64,000 nucleotides of DNA from Paracoccaceae bacterium (GTDB lineage Bacteria; Pseudomonadota; Alphaproteobacteria; Rhodobacterales; Rhodobacteraceae): the NCBI GenBank assembly GCA_014762635.1, contig JABURR010000017.1, positions 62,001-126,000 of the forward strand, written 5' to 3'. The translations under genes and the position numbers were made by a program. Below the pieces are notes generated by a model that saw only the letters and a program-made list of their open reading frames with translations, searched no databases and was not told the origin of the DNA. This document shows positions 16,762 through 25,424 of this stretch, piece after piece (positions within the stretch are counted from its first letter, which is position 1; each line of letters begins with the position of its first letter).

Positions 16762-17123
16762 ATAAAGCCCAGCTCGAGTCTTGCCTCGTCGGACATCATG
16801 TCCATGCCCCAGGGCGGATCCCAGGTGATTTCGACATCGACCTGCTTGATCCCGTCCAGCGGTTCGATGGCATCGGCTAGCCAGCCTGGCATCTCGCCCG
16901 CAACGGGGCATCCCGGCGCGGTCAGGGTCATGATGACGTTGACCTCGTTTTCATCACTGATCTCAATGGTGTAAACGAGTCCCAGATCGTAGATATTCAC
17001 CGGGATTTCCGGATCATAGACCGTGCGGCAAGCCTCGACCACGCTGTCATAGAGCGGGTGGCTCGTCGTTGACGGTTTGATCAGGGGTGCCCCTTCGAGC
17101 TGTTCTGTCGCTTCGCTGCTCAT
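16758..17123 (-). CDS. DUF59/MIP18-family Fe-S cluster assembly protein (SufT-like)
   Basis: 121 residues from MSSEATEQLEG. The core has VYDPEIPVNIYDLGLVYTI and the hyper-reactive cysteine context MTLTAPGCPVAGEMP, then VEITWDPPWGMDMMSDEARLELG. These are typical of SUF-associated DUF59 proteins that help in Fe-S maturation. The reading frame extends to 17567, but only the last 121 codons look like family sequence. It lies upstream of the A-type carrier on the same strand. Confidence 0.9.
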   Translation of the reverse strand: MSSEATEQLEGAPLIKPSTTSHPLYDSVVEACRTVYDPEIPVNIYDLGLVYTIEISDENEVNVIMTLTAPGCPVAGEMPGWLADAIEPLDGIKQVDVEITWDPPWGMDMMSDEARLELGFM

Positions 17124-17227
17124 GTCTGCCTCGCGCAATTCCGACCAAAGATATAAGGAAAGGAGCGGGCGGCGTCCAGACGTGCCGACCCATGGAATTT
17201 TCGCCGGTGAGACGCGGGCGCAAGAAG

Positions 17228-18184
17228 TCAGTGGAGGAGGGCCTTCCCGATACTCAGAACGATTTTCCCCCGGACATGGCCCGTCATGCTGGCGCGGAAC
17301 GCATGGGCGGCGTCCTCGAGCCGAAATTCCCTCACCGGGGGCGGGCGGATTTCGCCCCGGTCGATCAGCCATGCGATGGCCGAGAGGGCCTGTCCGTCGG
17401 GGCGCACCACCAGGTCCACCTCGCGCACGCCCAGGCATTCGGCGGCGCCTCCGATCGGTGGCTCTCCGATGGTCACGATCATGCCTCCGGGACGGAGCAG
17501 TTCGTAGGATCGGCGGTGAAGATCGCCGAGCGCGTTGGAAAAGACCGTATCCAGACCCCCTGGGCACGCGGCCCGGATGCAGGCGATCGGGTTCGGAGAG
17601 GCGTAGTCGACAACCTTGTCCGCCCCGAGGGAGGAGACGAACTCCCGGTTTTTCGCGCTGCAGGTCGTGACGACACGAGCGCGGCGTGATTTCGCGAGTT
17701 GGATGGCGAAGGACCCCGTGCCCCCGGCGCCGGACAGGACGAAGACCGTCTCATCCGCGGCCAGTTCCGCCGTTTCCACCAAGGCCTGCCAGGACGCGAG
17801 GCTTGTCAGCGGGATTGCCGCGGCCTCGCGCGGTGACAGGGTGCCGGGCGCCTTGGCGACATTGCGCTCGGGCACTACAGCATATTCGGCGAATCCTCCG
17901 CCCGGGCGGTCAAGGCTGGCGAACACATGGTCGCCTGCCGAGAAATCCCGGCATCCGTCACCAACGCAGTCAATCGTTCCGGATATTTCACGCCCGAGAA
18001 CCATCGGGAAACCGGTGTTGATCTGCGCGCTCAGGCGGCCTTCGCCGATCTTCCAGTCGATGGGGTTCACACCGGCATAGGCCACGCGAATACGCACCTC
18101 GCCCGCGTCGGGCTCGGGTATGGGCAAATCTGCCAGCCTCACCCCTTCGGGCGGGCCATAGGCGTCGTAGACCAGAGCTTTCAC
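17228..18184 (-). CDS. NADPH:quinone reductase-like MDR-family oxidoreductase
   Basis: 318 residues starting with GTG (VKALVYDAYGPPEGVRL). It has the MDR layout: an N-terminal GroES-like domain with GVNPIDWKIGEG and VLGREISGTIDCVG, and a Rossmann domain with the nucleotide motif LSGAGGTGSFAIQLAK near residue 150. The catalytic-zinc cysteine and histidine of alcohol dehydrogenases are absent, which places it in the zinc-free quinone oxidoreductase branch. Substrate unknown. Divergently oriented to the Lon-like gene across a 166-base gap. Confidence 0.87.
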   Translation of the reverse strand: MKALVYDAYGPPEGVRLADLPIPEPDAGEVRIRVAYAGVNPIDWKIGEGRLSAQINTGFPMVLGREISGTIDCVGDGCRDFSAGDHVFASLDRPGGGFAEYAVVPERNVAKAPGTLSPREAAAIPLTSLASWQALVETAELAADETVFVLSGAGGTGSFAIQLAKSRRARVVTTCSAKNREFVSSLGADKVVDYASPNPIACIRAACPGGLDTVFSNALGDLHRRSYELLRPGGMIVTIGEPPIGGAAECLGVREVDLVVRPDGQALSAIAWLIDRGEIRPPPVREFRLEDAAHAFRASMTGHVRGKIVLSIGKALLH

Positions 18185-18350
18185 TCCACCGGCCCCCTCC
18201 GGTGATCCGAGGCGATCCTAGCACGGGTCGGAGATTTTGTCGCCCTTCCAGTGCTCGGAGCAATTTCACGCCCCGTTGGGCTTTTGACCGATATCATGTC
18301 ACGCAACGGGAATATGCGGTTATCATGCACCGAAATCTTGGGAGAAACTG

Positions 18351-20774
18351 ATGTCGGACCGGGTTCAGGGACTGTCGGCAGACCAACTCAGGCGTCGGAT
18401 CGATCCGGCCTTGTTCGACTTCAGGACAACCGCCGAGATCGGCACCTATGACGGTTTGGTGGGGCAGGAGAGGGCCATTGATGCGATCCGCCTTGCCTCG
18501 CAGATCGGGCATCGGGATTTCAACGTTTTCGTTGCCGGGCCACCGGGAACCGGGCGCCACAGCACCGTGCTGAAACTCCTGACCGACGAGGCGCGGGCCC
18601 GGCCGGTGCCGGATGATCTGGTCTACGTGAACAATTTCGACCTCCCGCACAAGCCCCGCGCCATGCGGTTGCGGGCAGGCGTTGGCCGCCAGCTCAAGGC
18701 CGAGATGGAAGAGCTGATCAATGACCTTGCCAGCGATATTCCGGCGCTTTTCGACTCCGAGGATTACCAGTCGCAGCGACGGGCGCTGGACGAGGAATAC
18801 GGAGAGCGCCACGAGGAGGCCATGTCCGACTTCGTGGATCGGTGCAAGGCCGAGAGCATCGCGGTTCTGCGCACGCCCATGGGGTTCATGCTGGCCCCGA
18901 TCCGCGAAGGCCAGGTGGTCAAGCCCGACGATTTCCAGAAACTGCCCGAGGCTGAACAGGCCGAGATCGATGAGAAGATCGAGCGTCTGCAAGTGGAACT
19001 CGCAGAAATTCTTCGCGCCGCGCCCGCGCTGGAGAAGGAGCATCGCAAGCGGGTGGAAGAGTTGAACGGACAGATGACCGAGCGCGTGGTGTCATCACAG
19101 ATCGACGAGGCGCTTGCGCGGTTTTCAGATTTCCCCCAGATCATCGCCTATCTGCGCGAGGTTCATGCGGACGTGATCGAGAACGTAGGCCTTTTCCTGC
19201 AGGTGGCCGCGGCCGAGAAGGAGGGGCAGTTCGCGGGGGCGGTCCGCAAATATCACGCCGAGCCGATCTTCGCCCGTTACACGGTGAACCTCATGGTGTC
19301 TCGCGGGCCAGACGAGGCGGAGGGCGCTCCGATCGTGACCGAGCATCTGCCGACGCTTGACCACCTCTCGGGGCGGATCGAGCATCTTTCGGAGATGGGT
19401 ACGCTCATCACCAACTTCACCATGATCAAGCCCGGCGCGCTGCACCGAGCCAACGGCGGATACCTGGTCCTTGATGCCCGGCAGGTCCTGGGCGAGCCTT
19501 TTGCCTGGGACGCCCTGAAGCGCTGCCTGAAAAGCAGATCGATCCAGATCACCACCCCGGCGGAAAGGCTGGGGCTGGTCTCGACCGTGTCGCTGGAACC
19601 GGATCCGTTCGATCTGGACGTGCGGGTGGTGCTGGTGGGCGACCGGCTGCTTCACGCGCTTCTGGTCTCACTTGATCCGGAGTTCAGCGAATTGTTCAAG
19701 CTGCAGGCCGATTTCGAGGAAACCGTTGATCTGAGCGATGAGACCATCCTGGCCTTCGGAAAGTTGCTGGCGGGATTCGCCGAGCACGAGAACCTCATCC
19801 CACTGACATCGGATTGTGTAGCGCGCGTGCTGGAAGAGGCCGTGCGGCTGGCCGAGGATTCCACCAAGCTTTCGCTGCGCATCGGATCGCTGGCCGATCT
19901 CTTGCGCGAGGCGGATCACTACGCCAAGGCCGATGGCGCCAAGGTGATCGGCGCCGAGAATGTCGAGAAAGCAGTCGCCGAGAAGGAACGGCGCGAGTCC
20001 CGTATCCGGGATCGGCTGCGGGAAAGCGTGCGCCGGGGCATCCTGATGATCGATACCCACGGCGAGCGTGTCGGCCAGATCAATGGCCTCTCGGTCGTCG
20101 GGCTGGGTGGAACCCGGTTTGGCCAGCCGTCCCGCATCACGGCCCGGGTCCGCATGGGCGAGGGCGAGGTCGTCGACATCGAGCGCGAGGTGGAACTGGG
20201 CGGCCCCCTACATTCCAAGGGCGTGATGATCCTTTCCGGGTATCTCAGTGCCGCCTTTGCCACCGACGTGCCACTGTCCCTGCGCGCGAGCCTTGTCTTC
20301 GAGCAGAACTATGGCGGCGTGGACGGGGACAGCGCCTCCTCCACCGAGCTTTACGCGTTGTTGTCCGCGCTTGCCGAGGTGCCGATAGACCAGGGCATCG
20401 CCGTCACCGGATCGGTCAACCAGTCGGGTGAGATCCAGGCGATCGGGGGCGTGAACGAAAAGATCGAGGGCTTTTTCGACATCTGTGCCGAGCGTGGGCT
20501 GACCGGGGATCAGGGCGTGTTGATCCCGGCCTCCAATGTCGAGCACCTCGCCCTTCGCGACCGCGTAGTCGAGGCGGTGCAGGCGGGGAAGTTCCGGATC
20601 ATTCCGGTCCGGCATGTGGACGAGGGCATCGCGATCCTGACCGGGAAACCCGCTGGTCAAAGGGTTGCCGACGGGAAGTTCCCCGAAGGCTCGGTCAACG
20701 CGCTGGTCGAGGCGCGCCTGCGTGGCTTCGCCGAGGCACGTCGTGCTTTCGGTCAACCCGGAAAAGAGGACTGA
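18351..20774 (+). CDS. Lon-like ATP-dependent protease (AAA_32/LonC-type, S16 family)
   Basis: 807 residues. The N-terminal AAA domain has a degenerate P-loop AGPPGTGRHS, where Arg replaces the usual Lys. A long charged coiled-coil insertion (about residues 120-270) follows, then Walker B-like sequence GYLVLDARQVL. The C-terminal Lon protease domain has the catalytic Ser in VDGDSASSTELYALL and Lys in GGVNEKIEGFF. This corresponds to the YcbZ/LonH-like family rather than housekeeping Lon. ATG 18351 follows GGGAGAAACTG. It is one base from the downstream Usp-like gene, so the two are an operon. Confidence 0.88.
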   Translation: MSDRVQGLSADQLRRRIDPALFDFRTTAEIGTYDGLVGQERAIDAIRLASQIGHRDFNVFVAGPPGTGRHSTVLKLLTDEARARPVPDDLVYVNNFDLPHKPRAMRLRAGVGRQLKAEMEELINDLASDIPALFDSEDYQSQRRALDEEYGERHEEAMSDFVDRCKAESIAVLRTPMGFMLAPIREGQVVKPDDFQKLPEAEQAEIDEKIERLQVELAEILRAAPALEKEHRKRVEELNGQMTERVVSSQIDEALARFSDFPQIIAYLREVHADVIENVGLFLQVAAAEKEGQFAGAVRKYHAEPIFARYTVNLMVSRGPDEAEGAPIVTEHLPTLDHLSGRIEHLSEMGTLITNFTMIKPGALHRANGGYLVLDARQVLGEPFAWDALKRCLKSRSIQITTPAERLGLVSTVSLEPDPFDLDVRVVLVGDRLLHALLVSLDPEFSELFKLQADFEETVDLSDETILAFGKLLAGFAEHENLIPLTSDCVARVLEEAVRLAEDSTKLSLRIGSLADLLREADHYAKADGAKVIGAENVEKAVAEKERRESRIRDRLRESVRRGILMIDTHGERVGQINGLSVVGLGGTRFGQPSRITARVRMGEGEVVDIEREVELGGPLHSKGVMILSGYLSAAFATDVPLSLRASLVFEQNYGGVDGDSASSTELYALLSALAEVPIDQGIAVTGSVNQSGEIQAIGGVNEKIEGFFDICAERGLTGDQGVLIPASNVEHLALRDRVVEAVQAGKFRIIPVRHVDEGIAILTGKPAGQRVADGKFPEGSVNALVEARLRGFAEARRAFGQPGKED

Positions 20775-20775
20775 C

Positions 20776-21462
20776 ATGGCGGCCGAGGCGAAAATCCGGC
20801 GGCGGATCCTCGTCGGGGCAGGGTGCTTTGCCGACGCGCGCCCCGCCATGGGCCTGGCCGAGAGGCTGGGCGGGGAAATCTGTGGCCTGATGGTCGCGGA
20901 CCTCGCCGTGATCGAGGCCTCCGGCCTTCCAGCGCAACGCCTGATCACGGCCAAGGGCGATCTGCTGGAGCCCCCTTCGCCAGAACGACAAAAACGCCAG
21001 ATCGCCGCCGATGCCCGCGCCTTCCGGGCCGAGCTTGTGCGGCTGGCCGAATTGTCAGGACAAACCGCAGATTTTCAGCAGGCCACCGGCGATCTTGTCG
21101 CTTCAGTGATTTCCGATGCCAGGCAGTGGGACGTCGTCGTCATCGGACACCGGAGGCTGCGAGGGCATAGCGGGCGGGTTGTTGTCTTGACGTCACCCTC
21201 GGAAACGACTTCGGAGGCGGTGGGGTTGGCAGAGGAACTTGCATCCGCTCTGGGCATCTCGGGGATGCATCTTGAGGTGAGCGCGAACGGCATCGAGGCA
21301 GTCTTCAGGGAGGTGGCCAGACGAGACATCGCGGCGCTTGTTCTACCCATCGAACTCGCGACCTCTCTCGGGAGTGGAACCCTGATGCGATTGTTGGAAG
21401 CCTCCCGCGCGCCGCTTGTTCTGGTCGGCCCAGAAGAAATCAACCGCCCTGAAGGCGGCTGA
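20776..21462 (+). CDS. Universal stress protein-like (UspA-fold) protein
   Basis: 228 residues starting MAAEAKIRRRILVGAGC. The pattern of a beta-strand followed by an alpha/beta fold, with DVVVIGHRR near the middle and RAPLVLVGPEE at the C-terminus, recalls two tandem Usp folds. The ATP-binding GxxGxxG signature is not clear. It is immediately downstream of the Lon-like protease, pointing to a shared stress function. The last 23 bases overlap the end of the convergent MoaD-like gene. The family call is moderate. Confidence 0.65.
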   Translation: MAAEAKIRRRILVGAGCFADARPAMGLAERLGGEICGLMVADLAVIEASGLPAQRLITAKGDLLEPPSPERQKRQIAADARAFRAELVRLAELSGQTADFQQATGDLVASVISDARQWDVVVIGHRRLRGHSGRVVVLTSPSETTSEAVGLAEELASALGISGMHLEVSANGIEAVFREVARRDIAALVLPIELATSLGSGTLMRLLEASRAPLVLVGPEEINRPEGG

Positions 21463-21685
21463 GAAGGACGACCTCGCTGTCGTCGGAAATCGGGGTGAAC
21501 CAGTCGTCGTTGTAGAGCAGGCCGTCGATGGCCACGGTCACGCCGCGCTTCAATTGCGGCTGAAGGCCCGGATAGGCCTGCGCGAGGCTGTCCAGCAGCT
21601 CGCGCAGGTTGGTGGCATCGACCTCCACCTCGCTCCGGCCATCCGTGGCCGCGGTGAGCGAGCCCCAGATCCGGACCTTGACCAA
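21440..21685 (-). CDS. MoaD/ThiS-family ubiquitin-like protein
   Basis: 81 residues (MVKVRIWGSLTAATDG to LLSRLQGG). The beta-grasp pattern, with VEVDATNLRELLDSLAQAYPGL, a penultimate FxxxSDDSEVVLL strand and the C-terminal Gly-Gly, matches sulfur-carrier proteins such as MoaD. The terminal GG is the site of thiocarboxylation. It is the last gene of the molybdenum-hydroxylase operon, three bases after the large subunit. A role in molybdopterin supply, or as a dedicated carrier for that enzyme, is plausible. Confidence 0.82.
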   Translation of the reverse strand: MVKVRIWGSLTAATDGRSEVEVDATNLRELLDSLAQAYPGLQPQLKRGVTVAIDGLLYNDDWFTPISDDSEVVLLSRLQGG

Positions 21686-21688
21686 GGC

Positions 21689-23941
21689 TCAGCCCTCCTG
21701 TTGCCCCTGAACCGCCGCCAGAACCTTGGGCGGGGACATGGGCAGATCGGTCATCCGCACGCCCGTCGCCGCCGAGACCGAGTTCGCCACCGCCGCCAGC
21801 GGCGGCACGATCGAGGTCTCGCCCACGCCGCGCACGCCGTAGGGGTGGCCGGGGTTCGGGATCTCGAGGATGACCGTGTCGATCATCGGCAGGTCCGAGG
21901 CAACCGGAATGCGGTAGTCGAGGAAGCCCGGGTTCTGAAGGATCCCGTCGGCACCGTAGATGTACTCCTCGTTCAGCGCCCAGCCGATGCCCTGCACGGC
22001 CCCGCCCTGGAACTGGCCTTCCACGTAGGCCGGGTGCACCGCCTTGCCCGCGTCCTGGATCACCGTGTAGCGCACGATGCGGGTCGCTCCGGTGTCGGGG
22101 TCGACCTCGGTATCCGCGATATGGGTGGCGAAGCTGACGCCCGCGCCCTCGGCATTGACCTCGTGGTGGCCGGCGATGGGGCCGCCGGTGTTCGAGGCGA
22201 TGGCTGCGATCTCGGCCAGGGTCATCGGGGGGTAGTCCCCGGCGTTCGGCCCGGCGGGTTTCGCGGCGCCGTCTTCCCAGATCACGGCTTCCTCGTCGAT
22301 ACCCCAGATCTTCGCTACGCGGGCGCACATCTCGCGCTTGGCGGCGCGGGCGGCCTCGATGGTGGCCAGGCCCACGGCGAAGGTGACGCGGCTACCGTCG
22401 GTCACCTCGTTCTGACCCAGCGCGCCGGTGTCGGCGATCACGGTGCGGACCTTCTCGTAGGGGATGCCCAGTTCCTCGGCCGCCATCATCGACATGGACG
22501 CGCGCGAGCCGCCGATATCCGGGTTGCCCTCGGTCACCGTCACAGTGCCGTCCGGGGTGACGTTCAGGGTCACGCAGGTATCGCCACCGAAGTTGAACCA
22601 GAAGCCGCAGGCCACGCCGCGCCCCTGGTTGGGGCCGAGCGGTGCGCTCCAATGCGGATGGTCCTTGGCGGCGCGGAGCGTTGCTTCCAGCCCGATGGCG
22701 GGGAAGGTGGGGCCGTAGGACGACCGCGTGCCTTCACGCGCGGCGTTCTTCAGCCGCACATCCAGCGGGTCGAGGCCGAAGCCCTTGGCCAGTTCGTCGA
22801 TGGCGCTTTCCACGGCAAAGGCCGCCATGGGGGCGCCCGGCGCGCGGTAGGCGGCCTGTTTCGGACGGTTGGTGACCACGTCGTAGCCGATCGTCCTCAC
22901 GTTCTCGAGGTCATAGGGCGCGAAGGCCGACATCGACCCCATTCCGACCGGCGAACCCGGATAGGCGCCACCCTGGTAGCGCAACTCGGCATCTGCCGCG
23001 GTGATGCGGCCGTCCTTGGTCATGCCGATCCGGACGTCGATGGAGCTCGACGCGGTCGGGCCGGTGGCGCGCAGCACCTCGGTGCGGTCCATGACGATCT
23101 TGACCGGACGGCCCGCCTTGCGGGCCAGCGCCAGCGCCACGGGTTCGATGAAGACGGTGGTCTTGCCGCCGAAGCCGCCGCCGATTTCCGAGGCAGTGAC
23201 GCGCAGCTGCCCCTGGTCCATGCCCAGCAGCGCGGCGCAGGTGTTGCGGACCATGTAATGGCCCTGGGTACAGCACCACAGATCGGCCTGACCGTCCGGC
23301 CCCATGGTGGCAAGACAGGCGTGAGGCTCGATATAGCCCTGGTGGGTGGCAGCGGTCTTGTAGCTGCGCTCGAGCACGCGGTCGGCCTTGGCCAACCCGG
23401 CCTCGATATCGCCGTGGCCGTATTCGACCCGGCTCATCACGTTCGCCGAATAGCCGTCCGGCACGGTCTCATCGCTGCGCCCGTCGTGCAGGGCAGGCGC
23501 GCCGGGCGCCATGGCAGCGTCCACGTCGGTGACATGGGGCAGGACTTCGTAATCGACCTCGATCAGCTTGGCCGCCTGCCGCGCAATGGCCGCGCTGGTT
23601 GCAGCGATGGCGGCCACGGCGTGACCGTCATAGAGCGCCTTCTCACCGGCCATGCAATTGTCGAGCACGTCCTCCATGCCCTCGGGCGCGGCCGCAAAGT
23701 CGGCGCGGGTGACCACGGCCTTGACCCCGGCAAGCGCCTCGGCCTTGGAGGTGTCGATGGCGCGGATGCGCGCATGGGCATGGGGGCTGCGCAGGATGTG
23801 CCCGATCAGCATGCCGGGGGCCGACATGTCGGCGCCAAACCGGGCGCGGCCGGTCACCTTGTCGATCCCGTCCGGGCGAAGCGGGCGCGAGCCGACGACC
23901 TTGAAGGAGCGTGTCTCGGGTGCGTTCTTGTCCAGTGCCAT
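21689..23941 (-). CDS. Molybdopterin-binding subunit, xanthine dehydrogenase/CoxL family
   Basis: 750 residues. The large-subunit signature motifs are GGGFGGKTTVFIEPVALALARKAGRPVKIVMDR, AYRAPGAPMAAFAVE and the C-terminal GVGETSIVPPLAAVANS, whose Glu is the catalytic base of molybdenum hydroxylases. The carbon-monoxide dehydrogenase loop with its copper-binding Cys (AYRCSFR) is absent, so this is an N-heterocycle or aldehyde hydroxylase rather than CODH. ATG 23941 follows GGAGGGCTTCGTG and overlaps the stop of the 2Fe-2S subunit as TGATG. Substrate unknown. Confidence 0.92.
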   Translation of the reverse strand: MALDKNAPETRSFKVVGSRPLRPDGIDKVTGRARFGADMSAPGMLIGHILRSPHAHARIRAIDTSKAEALAGVKAVVTRADFAAAPEGMEDVLDNCMAGEKALYDGHAVAAIAATSAAIARQAAKLIEVDYEVLPHVTDVDAAMAPGAPALHDGRSDETVPDGYSANVMSRVEYGHGDIEAGLAKADRVLERSYKTAATHQGYIEPHACLATMGPDGQADLWCCTQGHYMVRNTCAALLGMDQGQLRVTASEIGGGFGGKTTVFIEPVALALARKAGRPVKIVMDRTEVLRATGPTASSSIDVRIGMTKDGRITAADAELRYQGGAYPGSPVGMGSMSAFAPYDLENVRTIGYDVVTNRPKQAAYRAPGAPMAAFAVESAIDELAKGFGLDPLDVRLKNAAREGTRSSYGPTFPAIGLEATLRAAKDHPHWSAPLGPNQGRGVACGFWFNFGGDTCVTLNVTPDGTVTVTEGNPDIGGSRASMSMMAAEELGIPYEKVRTVIADTGALGQNEVTDGSRVTFAVGLATIEAARAAKREMCARVAKIWGIDEEAVIWEDGAAKPAGPNAGDYPPMTLAEIAAIASNTGGPIAGHHEVNAEGAGVSFATHIADTEVDPDTGATRIVRYTVIQDAGKAVHPAYVEGQFQGGAVQGIGWALNEEYIYGADGILQNPGFLDYRIPVASDLPMIDTVILEIPNPGHPYGVRGVGETSIVPPLAAVANSVSAATGVRMTDLPMSPPKVLAAVQGQQEG

Positions 23942-24420
23942 CACGAAGCCCTCCGCATTTCTTCGGCGGCGTCCATCACCGCGCGGATGATCTTGTCATA
24001 TCCGGTGCAGCGGCAGAGGTTGCCAGCCAGCCAGTAGCGTGCCTCTTCCTCGGTGGGCGAGGGGTTCTGCTCCAGCAGCGATTTGGCAGCGACCAGGATG
24101 CCCGGCGTACAGATGCCGCACTGAAGCGCGGCATGTTCCAGGAACTTGCGCTGCAGCGGGTGCAGCGTCTCGCCATCCGCCATGTTTTCAACGGTTTCGA
24201 TTTCGCGGCCCACGGCCTCTGCTCCCAGCATCAGGCAGGAACAGACGAGCCGCCCGTCCACCGTGACAGAGCAGGCGCCGCAATCGCCGGTGCCGCAGCC
24301 TTCCTTGGCGCCGGTCAGGCCCAGCCGGTTGCGCAGCACGTCCAGAAGGGTTTCCTGCGCATCGCAGAGGAACTCGGTTTCGTCGCCGTTCAGGCGGGTG
24401 GTCACATGGATCTGGCTCAT
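23941..24420 (-). CDS. 2Fe-2S subunit, molybdenum hydroxylase (CoxS-like)
   Basis: 159 residues from MSQIHVTTRLNG. The N-terminal plant-type ferredoxin cluster ligands appear as GAKEGCGTGDCGACSVTV, with the fourth Cys in LVCSCLM. The C-terminal helical cluster domain carries CGICTPG and GNLCRCTGYDKI. This subunit passes electrons from the molybdenum site to FAD. The start overlaps the FAD-subunit stop by four bases and the stop overlaps the large-subunit start, so the three subunits are tightly coupled. Confidence 0.95.
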   Translation of the reverse strand: MSQIHVTTRLNGDETEFLCDAQETLLDVLRNRLGLTGAKEGCGTGDCGACSVTVDGRLVCSCLMLGAEAVGREIETVENMADGETLHPLQRKFLEHAALQCGICTPGILVAAKSLLEQNPSPTEEEARYWLAGNLCRCTGYDKIIRAVMDAAEEMRRAS

Positions 24421-25280
24421 GCGGTTTCTCCTGCGCGAGCATAGGCAATTTTCGCGGCGCGCTTGGCCAGCACGCCGATGACATGTTTGCGATAGGCGGC
24501 GGTGCCGCGCTTGTCGTCGATCGGGGTTGCGGCAGCCGAGCAGGCGGCGGCGAGCGCCTCGAGCGCGGCATCGTCGAGTTTGGTGCCGATCAACGCCGAT
24601 GCGGCATCCGCGGCCAGGATGACAGTCGGTCCGACCGCGCCAAGCGCGACCCGTGCCGACTGGCAAGTGCCGGTGTCGTCAAGCGAGAGTGCGATCCCGC
24701 AACCCGCCACGGCGATATCCATCTCGGTGCGTGGAATGAACCGCAGGTAGGCGTCGCCCGAGAGCGCGGCACGTTTCGGCAGCAGGATTGCGGTCACGAA
24801 TTCTCCGGCGGCAAGCGAGGTCTTGCCGGGGCCGGTGGGGATTTCCTCGACCGGCACGGTACGTGTGCCGCCCGGGCCCGCGATCTCGACCTTGGCGCTC
24901 GCGGCGACCATGGCCGGTACGCTGTCGGCGGCGGGTGAGGCGTTGCAGAGGTTTCCGGCAAGCGTCGCGCGGCCCTGCACCTGAGTCGATCCGATCAGTG
25001 CCGCAGCCTCGACCACGCCGGGCCAGTCGCGCGCCAGCCCGTCATGTTCGGACATCACGGCGCTGGGCACAGCGGCCCCGATGCGCCATCCGTCGGCGGT
25101 TTCGGTAATCTCGTTCAGGGCGGGGATGCGCTTGATATCCACAATCGCACCGGGCGCAGCCATATCGGCGCGCATCCGGACCAAAAGGTCGGTGCCGCCA
25201 GAGAGCACGCTTGCCGCGGCTTGTGCGTCCGCCAAAAGCGCGATGGCGTCGTCGATTGTCGATGGAGCTTCGTATTTCAT
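24417..25280 (-). CDS. FAD-binding subunit, molybdenum hydroxylase (CoxM-like)
   Basis: 287 residues from MKYEAPSTIDDAIALLADA. The FAD pyrophosphate-binding motif SGGTDLLVRMR lies near residue 30, and the second FAD motif GRATLAGNLCNASPAADS near 105. The C-terminal domain has FIPRTEMDIAVAGCGIAL. It accepts electrons from the 2Fe-2S subunit and hands them to the final acceptor. It is first of four genes in the operon; a structured leader about 120 bases long lies upstream. Confidence 0.93.
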   Translation of the reverse strand: MKYEAPSTIDDAIALLADAQAAASVLSGGTDLLVRMRADMAAPGAIVDIKRIPALNEITETADGWRIGAAVPSAVMSEHDGLARDWPGVVEAAALIGSTQVQGRATLAGNLCNASPAADSVPAMVAASAKVEIAGPGGTRTVPVEEIPTGPGKTSLAAGEFVTAILLPKRAALSGDAYLRFIPRTEMDIAVAGCGIALSLDDTGTCQSARVALGAVGPTVILAADAASALIGTKLDDAALEALAAACSAAATPIDDKRGTAAYRKHVIGVLAKRAAKIAYARAGETA

Positions 25281-25296
25281 GACCAATTTCCTTCCG

Positions 25297-25395
25297 GCGA
25301 GATCAATATCCCTCTGGCAACCGGTTCAGGTTGCCCGCCTCGGCCCCACGTCTCGCAGAGGGCAGGGCACCCTGTCCAGCCTGTTGTGAACCGGC
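25297..25395 (-). ncRNA. Structured 5' leader with THI-box-like segments, possible riboswitch
   Basis: Read on the minus strand, between the aminotransferase stop and the FAD-subunit start, several pairings are possible. They are: hairpin GGCAACC-TGAACC-GGTTGCC (25316-25335); long-range CCCTCTG/CAGAGGG (25356-25362 with 25310-25316); hairpin CAGGG-TG-CCCTG (25363-25374); and CCGGTTCA (25387-25394) with TGAACCGG (25321-25328), which competes with the first hairpin. In order, GGGTGCC, CTGCGAGA, AACCTGAACCGG and AGAGGGA recall TPP-riboswitch segments. However, the TAATGCC-GCG part is missing and CTGAGA is altered. Not a confident TPP call. Confidence 0.35.
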
Positions 25396-25424
25396 TACTG
25401 AGAGCCGTCAATCGAAGTCCGGAC

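Noticed and set aside
21416-24037. 873-codon open frame on the plus strand opposite the molybdenum hydroxylase genes
   Set aside because: Its composition is that of an antisense shadow of high-GC coding sequence (rich in His, Gly, Arg, Val runs), with no family motifs, while the minus strand has clear molybdopterin and 2Fe-2S signatures.
25297-25395. Firm TPP riboswitch call
   Set aside because: Only part of the consensus is present. CTGAGA is altered and the TAATGCC-GCG section is missing, so the element is listed as a structured leader of unknown type.
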